Source of the DNA: JBNKLG01 sp050292235
Lineage (GTDB): Bacteria > Pseudomonadota > Gammaproteobacteria > Chromatiales > Chromatiaceae
DNA length: 29,795 bases
NCBI GenBank assembly: GCA_050292235.1
Contig: JBNKLG010000028.1
Coordinates: 1 to 29,795 of the forward strand
Direction: 5' to 3'
Part shown: positions 24,661 to 29,795 of the stretch, in pieces
How positions within the stretch are numbered: position 1 is the stretch's first letter
Layout of the letters: each line of letters opens with the position of its first letter
Translations under genes and position numbers: made by a program
Notes under the pieces: model-generated
The model's input: the letters and a program-made list of their open reading frames with translations, nothing else
What the model was told of the DNA's origin: nothing
The model's database searches: none

Positions 24661-24979
24661 ATTTTCTAAAATTAGCGCAACAGGTATGACAATAGTTGAC
24701 TGCTCAGCCGCTCAGCAACGCCAAGGGCATTACCGACAAAGCTAAGAGCCCAGTGTAGCCTAGTCCCAATTTTTTACAAGCAAGCAAATGGCCAAAAACT
24801 GAAGAAAGCCGACTACATACATTCGGAAGTTTACATCTTGGCTTTAGATCCGGATTTTTGCCCACCTCATAGGCCAAATCCTTTTGGCTCAAGCCTCTCG
24901 ATCGTTGTTGAAGCGTCATGAGTCGGCCCGGCACTTAGGGCCAGAACCTATATAGGTTGGAGAAAATGCGGGCAAATGA
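24661..24979. other. Gene-free stretch
   Basis: About 320 nt with no convincing gene. A 76-codon open frame on the minus strand (24704-24934) has no family resemblance and no ribosome site. It contains the perfect 14-bp palindrome AACCTATATAGGTT at 24945-24958. Origin unclear; possibly degraded coding DNA. Confidence 0.5.
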
Positions 24980-25005
24980 CTTGAGGGCGCAAGCTGCGCC
25001 CCAAG
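24980..25005 (-). terminator. Hairpin terminator after the peroxiredoxin gene
   Basis: On the minus strand, 15 nt after the stop: CTTGGGGCGCA-GCT-TGCGCCCTCAAG, an 11-bp stem with one bulge. The following sequence (TCATTTG) is only weakly T-rich, so termination strength is uncertain. Confidence 0.5.
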
Positions 25006-25020
25006 CCACAAAATGGAATG

Positions 25021-25620
25021 TCAGAGCTTATCAGCTTCGTGGGCCAGATAGTCGGCCACGCCTTCGGTAGTTGGGCGCATGGCTTTGTCGCCCTTGTTCC
25101 AACCAGCAGGGCACACCTCGCCGTGTTCGTTGGTGAAGAGCATGGTGTCCACCATACGCAGCATCTCGTCAATATTTCTACCCAGTGGCAGATCGTTGAT
25201 CACTGCATGGCGCACCGTGCCGTCGGCGTCAATCAGGAAAGAACCGCGCAGAGCAACAGCATCGTTGATCAGCACATCATAATCCCGGCTGATTTGCTTG
25301 GTGAGATCCGCTACCAGAGGGAAGCGAACCTGCCCTATACCACCGTTGTTGACGGCGGTGTTCTTCCAGGCCAGATGGGTGAAATGTGAGTCGATGGAGA
25401 CACCGATGACATTGATGCCACGATTGGAAAACTCTTCCAGACGCTTATCGAAGGCAATGATCTCGGAAGGGCAGACGAAGGTGAAATCCAGAGGATAAAA
25501 GAAAAGGACTGTGCCCTTTTCGCCGAAATTCTTATAAAGATTGAAATCTTCCTGGATGTCGTTATTGGCCAGCACCGTCGTGGCGGTGAAGTCAGGGGCT
25601 TTCTGAGTAACCAGCATCAT
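25021..25620 (-). CDS. Typical 2-Cys peroxiredoxin (AhpC/Prx1 family)
   Basis: Reduces hydrogen peroxide and organic peroxides. It has 199 residues, with peroxidatic C50 in DFTFVCPSE, resolving C170 in GEVCPAGW, and the supporting arginine in ALRGSF. It has a GGIG motif but ends ADYLAHEADKL without the C-terminal YF helix, so it is probably resistant to over-oxidation compared with eukaryotic Prx1 (inference). GAGGAGAG precedes the start; ATG at 25620 or 25617. Divergent from purB. Confidence 0.95.
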   Translation of the reverse strand: MMLVTQKAPDFTATTVLANNDIQEDFNLYKNFGEKGTVLFFYPLDFTFVCPSEIIAFDKRLEEFSNRGINVIGVSIDSHFTHLAWKNTAVNNGGIGQVRFPLVADLTKQISRDYDVLINDAVALRGSFLIDADGTVRHAVINDLPLGRNIDEMLRMVDTMLFTNEHGEVCPAGWNKGDKAMRPTTEGVADYLAHEADKL

Positions 25621-25723
25621 TGCTCTCCTCGTGGGAAGTTATGTGAAATGGGAAAACGATCAAAATCTTACCATAGCACCCCCTGCAAATGACGCCCTAT
25701 TCTAAGGTGTTTATCACCCCAAT

Positions 25724-25752
25724 CTTACAACCCTTTCCCCATAGGGTAGAAT
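25724..25752 (+). promoter_or_regulatory. Candidate purB promoter
   Basis: -35 CTTACA (25724-25729), 17-bp spacer, -10 TAGAAT (25747-25752); predicted start near 25759, about 30 nt before the ATG. No PurR-type operator was recognised. Confidence 0.45.
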
Positions 25753-25788
25753 GAAGGTTTATAACGCAATCAAGACTTAAAGGTCATA

Positions 25789-27156
25789 ATGGAACTCTCC
25801 AATCTCAATGCCGTCTCCCCCATTGATGGCCGCTATGGCAGCAAAACCAGCGATTATCGCCTTATTTTCAGCGAATATGGGCTCATCAGGCACCGGGTTT
25901 TGGTCGAGGTTCGCTGGTTGCTGGCTCTGGCCGAAGAAGAGGCCATCCGTGAGGTCCCCCCCTTAAGCGAACACGCCCGCCACCTGCTGGAACGTCTGGT
26001 CACAGATTTCGATGTCGAGGCCGCCCAGCGGGTAAAAAACATCGAGCGCACCACCAACCATGACGTCAAAGCGGTGGAGTATTTCATCAAGGAGCGCATC
26101 GCTGGCAACGAGGAGTTGGAAAAAATCAGTGAATTCATTCATTTTGCCTGCACCTCCGAGGACATCAACAACCTGGCTCACGCCCTGATGCTACGGGAGG
26201 GCCGCGGACAGGTTCTGTTACCCCAGTTGGACGAAACCATCGACGCCATCCGCCACCTGGCCCACGAACATGCAGACCGCCCCATGCTGTCACGCACCCA
26301 CGGACAACCGGCCTCCCCCACCACCCTGGGCAAGGAGATGGCCAACAGCATGGTCCGCCTGCGCCGCCAGCGCGAACAGATCACCGCCATCCCCCTGCTG
26401 GGCAAAATCAATGGAGCCGTCGGCAACTACAACGCCCATGAGGTAGCCTATCCCGAGATCGACTGGGCTGCTTTTGCCCGGCGTTTTGTCGAATCCCTGG
26501 GCCTGGACTGGAACCCCTACACCACCCAGATCGAACCCCATGACTACATGGCCGAACTCTTCGATGCCATCAGCCGCAGCAACACCATTCTCATCGACTT
26601 CTGCCGCGATGTCTGGGGTTATATTTCCCTGGGCTATTTCAAGCAAAAGACGGTGGCTGGCGAAGTGGGCTCCTCCACCATGCCGCACAAAGTCAACCCC
26701 ATCGACTTTGAAAATGCCGAAGGCAACCTGGGGCTGGCCAATGCCCTCTTTGCCCATCTCAGCCAAAAGCTGCCCATCTCCCGCTGGCAACGTGATCTCA
26801 CTGACTCCACCGTCCTGCGCAACATGGGCGTGGGCTTTGCCTATACCAGCATTGCCCTGCAATCCGCCCGGCGCGGCATCGGCAAACTGGAGGCAGACGA
26901 CGCCAAACTCCTGGCCGACCTGGATGCCAACTGGGAAGTGCTGGCCGAACCCATCCAGACCGTGATGCGTCGCCATGGCATCGAAAAACCCTACGAGAAA
27001 CTCAAAGAGCTGACCCGGGGCCGTCGCATCGACGCCGAAGGTCTGCGGACATTTGTGGACAGCCTGGCGCTACCGCCGGAAGCCAAGGCCAGCCTGCACG
27101 CCCTCACCCCAGACAGTTACACCGGCTCAGCTGCCCAACAGGCCCGCGAGGTTTGA
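25789..27156 (+). CDS. purB: Adenylosuccinate lyase
   Basis: Catalyses two fumarate-releasing steps in purine synthesis (SAICAR to AICAR, and adenylosuccinate to AMP). It has 455 residues, as in gammaproteobacterial PurB. The start MELSNLNAVSPIDGRYGSK, ERTTNHDVKAVEYF, the SRTHGQPASPTTLGKE histidine region and the signature loop GSSTMPHKVNPIDFENAEGN are all present. Followed by the GNAT fusion gene after one base, so the two are likely cotranscribed. Confidence 0.98.
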   Translation: MELSNLNAVSPIDGRYGSKTSDYRLIFSEYGLIRHRVLVEVRWLLALAEEEAIREVPPLSEHARHLLERLVTDFDVEAAQRVKNIERTTNHDVKAVEYFIKERIAGNEELEKISEFIHFACTSEDINNLAHALMLREGRGQVLLPQLDETIDAIRHLAHEHADRPMLSRTHGQPASPTTLGKEMANSMVRLRRQREQITAIPLLGKINGAVGNYNAHEVAYPEIDWAAFARRFVESLGLDWNPYTTQIEPHDYMAELFDAISRSNTILIDFCRDVWGYISLGYFKQKTVAGEVGSSTMPHKVNPIDFENAEGNLGLANALFAHLSQKLPISRWQRDLTDSTVLRNMGVGFAYTSIALQSARRGIGKLEADDAKLLADLDANWEVLAEPIQTVMRRHGIEKPYEKLKELTRGRRIDAEGLRTFVDSLALPPEAKASLHALTPDSYTGSAAQQAREV

Positions 27157-27157
27157 T

Positions 27158-28174
27158 ATGACTAAGGCTGAAGAGAGGGAGATCCCCTGCAAAATCCGCA
27201 TTGCCGACTGGCGCCTGGATGGTCCCTCGTTAAAGGCCCTGAGACAACGCATCTTCATCCAGGATCTGGACATCCCCGAAAATCTGGAATGGGATGGCCG
27301 GGACAGCGCGGCCATTCACCTGCTGGCGGAAAACCCCGAAGGAGAGGCCATCGGCTCAGCCCGTCTGCTGCAGCAAGGTCAGGCCAGTCGTATTGGCGTC
27401 CTGCCCGAATGGCGTGGCAAAGGGGTAGGCACCTTATTGACCCAAGCCCTGTTGGAAATTGCCAACGATCACCACATGCCCCATATCTTTCTCTATGCCC
27501 ATCAAAATACCCTTCCTTTCTATCAGGCCCTGGGTTTTGCCGCCGAGGGCGGGATCCAACTCATGGCCGGCATGCCACATCAGTTATTGACCCGAAAAGT
27601 CGAGACCCAAACCACTGCAGAGCGCATCACTGAAGCGGTTCAATCCATCGTTGGCGAAAATCTCGACCAGATCGCTCAAAGCAAGCTGGGAGAGAATGCG
27701 GAATTCACCCTGCGCACCCGGGAAGGCTTCCGCACGGCCGCCATCGCCCTGATGGCCCAGGCCAGACGCAGGATTCGTCTGTTCACCTATGATCTGGAAG
27801 CCGACTTTTACAACAACCGTGAGGTGGTCGAAGCAGTCAAGGCTCTGGCCCTGCGTGACCCGGACCCCTCCGTCTTTATCCTGTTACAAAAGAATGAAAA
27901 GGTCCTGCACGAAGGACATCATCTGGTGGAACTGGCCAATCGTATGCCCACCAAGATCAAAATCTTCCGCCCTACCCTCGTTGATCACAACTCCCACACC
28001 GAAAACTTTCTGGTGGTGGATGACGTCGCCTTCATGCACCGTAAGTGGTATACCCGCCTGGAAGGCCGCGTCGAGTTCAGCAACCCCCTACGCACCAAAG
28101 AATTGACCAATCTGTTTGAAGATGTCTGGAACGACAGCGAAGAGGACCGGATGATCCGGCGTTTGAGTTATTAG
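27158..28174 (+). CDS. GNAT acetyltransferase fused to a PLD-like domain (DUF7931 type)
   Basis: A 338-residue two-domain protein. Residues 10-145 form a GNAT N-acetyltransferase with the acetyl-CoA loop WRGKGVG (about 85-91), then HIFLYAHQNTLPFYQALGF. Residues 160-338 form a separate domain (RIRLFTYDLEADFYNN, VEAVKALALR, HTENFLVVDDVAFMHRKW) that looks like a phospholipase-D-type fold, but the HxK(x4)D motif is not kept (H-T-E-N-F-L-V-V-D). The acceptor substrate is unknown. ATG at 27158, one base after the purB stop, is chosen; a longer frame overlaps purB. Linkage to purB suggests expression with purine synthesis, not necessarily function. Confidence 0.85.
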   Translation: MTKAEEREIPCKIRIADWRLDGPSLKALRQRIFIQDLDIPENLEWDGRDSAAIHLLAENPEGEAIGSARLLQQGQASRIGVLPEWRGKGVGTLLTQALLEIANDHHMPHIFLYAHQNTLPFYQALGFAAEGGIQLMAGMPHQLLTRKVETQTTAERITEAVQSIVGENLDQIAQSKLGENAEFTLRTREGFRTAAIALMAQARRRIRLFTYDLEADFYNNREVVEAVKALALRDPDPSVFILLQKNEKVLHEGHHLVELANRMPTKIKIFRPTLVDHNSHTENFLVVDDVAFMHRKWYTRLEGRVEFSNPLRTKELTNLFEDVWNDSEEDRMIRRLSY

Positions 28175-28234
28175 GCAGAATAGACGAGGTTCTCCGCGAA
28201 GGGGCAGGGGGAAGCTGAACAGCCCAACCTCTTC

Positions 28235-29134
28235 CTATGCCAATACCTGATACCAAAACGCCAGCGTCGCAAAGCTAATGATCATCCCCAGCCCCACCAG
28301 GGCAGAGGCCAGGGGTGGCTCCAAATCGGCCAGAATGGCCAGGGCACCAGCTGAAATCATGGGTGGCATGGCCGCCTCAAAGATAGAGACCCGCACCGCT
28401 TCATCGTCCAATCCGGCTATTCTGCACAACAGCAGTGCCACCAAAGGAGCCAGCAACAGCTTGATCGTCAGCCCGCTCAGTAGCGGCAGGCCGACTTCAC
28501 GCCCCAATTTCAGTTGCAGTTGAAAACCCACGGCGATCATGACCAGAGGCACCAGGGTTGCCGCCAGCATCTCCAGCAGCTGCACCATCGCCTCGGGATA
28601 GGCAAAGGGTCGCAGCAGAAAGGCGAAGACCAGGGCGATAAAGGGCGGAAAGGTGACAACCTTTTTCACCACGCCGCGCACGCTGGGTTGGCTGCCATGG
28701 CCATAGAGGGCCAGTATCAGTGAGCCGTAGATGGCCAGTGCCAGAAAGGAGCCCAGTTGGTCATAGAGCAGTGCATAGGGGATAGCTGCCTCACCGAAAA
28801 AGCTCTTGACCATGGGGATGCCGAAGAAGGAGGTGTTGCCGAGGGGGATCAACAGCAGCAGGCAGCCAGTCACCGATCGCCCCCAGTGCAAAAGGCGCGA
28901 CAGCAACAATACCAGAGCGGCTGACAGCAACAGCATCAGCCAGGGCATCACCGCAGGCACCCAGAGGTTGCCAGACAAGGGAAGCCGGGGGATCTTCAAC
29001 AGCACCAGCGCAGGCAGAGAGACGGTGATCACAAAGAGATTGAGCACATTACCGGTCTCATCGGGGATGCTGGGCAAACGCCTGAGCCCCATCCCCAGGA
29101 TGAGCAGGCTGAGGGTGATCAGAAAGCTGGTCAT
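28235..29134 (-). CDS. AEC-family (auxin efflux carrier-like) transporter
   Basis: A 299-residue, highly hydrophobic protein with about ten predicted helices. The family patterns are LGNTSFFGIPMVKSFFG and YDQLGSFLALAIYG in the middle, and EAAMPPMISAGALA near the end. Bacterial AEC proteins move small organic anions such as malate or malonate (family knowledge); the substrate is unknown here. Its ATG overlaps the Nudix gene stop (ATGA), so the two are translationally coupled. The 60-nt gap to the convergent GNAT gene has no clear terminator. Confidence 0.9.
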   Translation of the reverse strand: MTSFLITLSLLILGMGLRRLPSIPDETGNVLNLFVITVSLPALVLLKIPRLPLSGNLWVPAVMPWLMLLLSAALVLLLSRLLHWGRSVTGCLLLLIPLGNTSFFGIPMVKSFFGEAAIPYALLYDQLGSFLALAIYGSLILALYGHGSQPSVRGVVKKVVTFPPFIALVFAFLLRPFAYPEAMVQLLEMLAATLVPLVMIAVGFQLQLKLGREVGLPLLSGLTIKLLLAPLVALLLCRIAGLDDEAVRVSIFEAAMPPMISAGALAILADLEPPLASALVGLGMIISFATLAFWYQVLA

Positions 29135-29721
29135 GCCGGTCTAAGGCGCTCCCGGTTCATCGCCAGCCATTGCAGGGCGATGATGATGCTGGTGGAATCG
29201 GCGCGACCCTGATAAAGCTCCGCGATGGCTTTCTCTGCCGGAAGGACCGAGAGCCGTATGTCCTCCCCCTCCTCCTCCAGGCCGTGGAATTCGGACAGGT
29301 GCCCGGTATCCACCAGACCGCAATAGAGATAGATGCGCTCATCGGAGATGCCGGGACTGACCCAAAAGCAGCTGATAGGGATCAGTTCCAGCAACTGGCA
29401 TCCAGCCTCCTCCTCAGATTCCCGACGGGCGACTGTTTCTGGCGTTTCATCCTGTCCGATGTGTCCGCCCACGGCCTCCAGTAACCAGGCATCTTCGCCA
29501 GAATCCAGGGCACCAATACGGAATTGCTCCAACAGAGCCACCTCATCCCGTTTGGGATCGTAGAGCAGCACCGAGGCCGCCCCTAATCCCTCCAGGCGAT
29601 CACGCCGGATCTCCTGGCTCCAGCCCCCCTGAAACAGACTGTGACGGAGGCGGTAACTGCCAATGCGCAGAAAGCCGACTTTTTGGCTCTGCTGATCCAG
29701 AATCTCTACGTCTAAACCCAT
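29131..29721 (-). CDS. nudF: Nudix hydrolase, ADP-ribose pyrophosphatase type
   Basis: Hydrolyses ADP-ribose or similar nucleoside diphosphate sugars. It has 196 residues and a full Nudix box at about 86-108: G-HIGQD-E-TPETVAR-RE-S-E-EE-A-G. The LLEQFRIGAL segment before it and the WVSPGISDERIYLYCG segment after it are typical of NudF. ATG at 29721 is chosen because GGAG lies 6 nt upstream; the in-frame GTG at 29733 lacks this. A strong terminator-like hairpin lies just upstream. Confidence 0.94.
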   Translation of the reverse strand: MGLDVEILDQQSQKVGFLRIGSYRLRHSLFQGGWSQEIRRDRLEGLGAASVLLYDPKRDEVALLEQFRIGALDSGEDAWLLEAVGGHIGQDETPETVARRESEEEAGCQLLELIPISCFWVSPGISDERIYLYCGLVDTGHLSEFHGLEEEGEDIRLSVLPAEKAIAELYQGRADSTSIIIALQWLAMNRERLRPA

Positions 29722-29736
29722 GCTCTTCTCCACAAA

Positions 29737-29758
29737 AAAGGCCCCTTCCGGGGCCTTT
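29737..29758 (-). terminator. Strong intrinsic terminator upstream of the Nudix gene
   Basis: AAAGGCCCC-TTCC-GGGGCCTTT, a 9-bp GC-rich stem with a 4-nt loop. On the minus strand it is followed by a run of six T including the stem end, making a standard Rho-independent terminator. It would end a minus-strand transcript entering from the right edge, or act in the Nudix leader. Confidence 0.75.
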
Positions 29759-29768
29759 CACTCTAGTG

Positions 29769-29795
29769 CGTAGGGTGGATAAGCACAGCGCATCC
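29769..29795. repeat. Intergenic repeat (GTAGGGTGGATAAG type), cut by window
   Basis: TGCGTAGGGTGGATAAGCAC followed by AGCGCATCC. This resembles the common intergenic palindrome GTAGGGTGGATTAGC...GCGTAATCCACC, of which only the left part is inside the window. Confidence 0.45.

Noticed and set aside
24704..24934. Small minus-strand ORF (76 codons)
   Set aside because: No ribosome site and no recognised family.
28175..28234. GAGGTT...AACCTC inverted repeat as a shared terminator between the GNAT and AEC genes
   Set aside because: Only a 6-bp stem with a loop of over 30 nt and no T-run.

Overview
The window reads as chromosomal DNA of a gammaproteobacterium. The protein sequences (an ETF-quinone oxidoreductase beginning VEREVMEFDVV, a MerR regulator of the LiuR type, LapB/LapC-like type I secretion, an AroG-type DAHP synthase, PurB, Nth and Slt) all resemble that class. 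A sulfur-oxidising or marine lineage is possible, but this is inference only. No rRNA, tRNA, CRISPR array or intact transposon was seen.

Region 1 (1-7470, all minus strand) is a fatty-acid/acyl-CoA oxidation locus. In transcription order it holds a FadE/DmdC-like acyl-CoA dehydrogenase, etfB, etfA, a block of palindromic repeats, ETF-ubiquinone oxidoreductase, a DUF2889 protein, a MerR-family regulator and a FadA-like thiolase cut by the window edge. Electrons from the dehydrogenase would pass to ETF and then, through the quinone oxidoreductase, to the quinone pool. Two 16-bp operators, identical except for the central two bases, sit inside sigma70-type promoters, one before the dehydrogenase and one before the MerR gene. 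This suggests a two-promoter, self-regulated regulon.

Region 2 (7500-10170) is a scar zone. It has a frameshifted, C-terminally deleted integron-type integrase, the first dozen codons of a REP-associated transposase (RAYT) with its typical upstream repeats, and the 3' part of an RTX calcium-binding gene that begins at the scar without its own N-terminus.

Region 3 (10331-15899) has nth, a small conserved gene facing it, and a tightly packed four-gene unit: LapB-like ABC exporter, HlyD/LapC-like adaptor, LuxR-type regulator and a SemiSWEET transporter. The exporter is the natural candidate to secrete RTX proteins such as the truncated one nearby.

Region 4 (15961-29795) is mostly housekeeping: DAHP synthase, Sel1-repeat protein, inositol-monophosphatase family enzyme, Slt lytic transglycosylase, exported PEBP-family protein, a divergent AraC/MFS drug-efflux pair, 2-Cys peroxiredoxin, purB, a GNAT fusion protein, an AEC transporter and a Nudix hydrolase. 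Within it lies a possible two-gene signalling unit: a membrane haem-c (DUF3365)-HAMP protein with no output domain, followed by a soluble DUF4388/DUF8082-like protein. This pair, the SemiSWEET in a secretion operon, and the GNAT plus PLD-like fusion are the least explained parts of the window.
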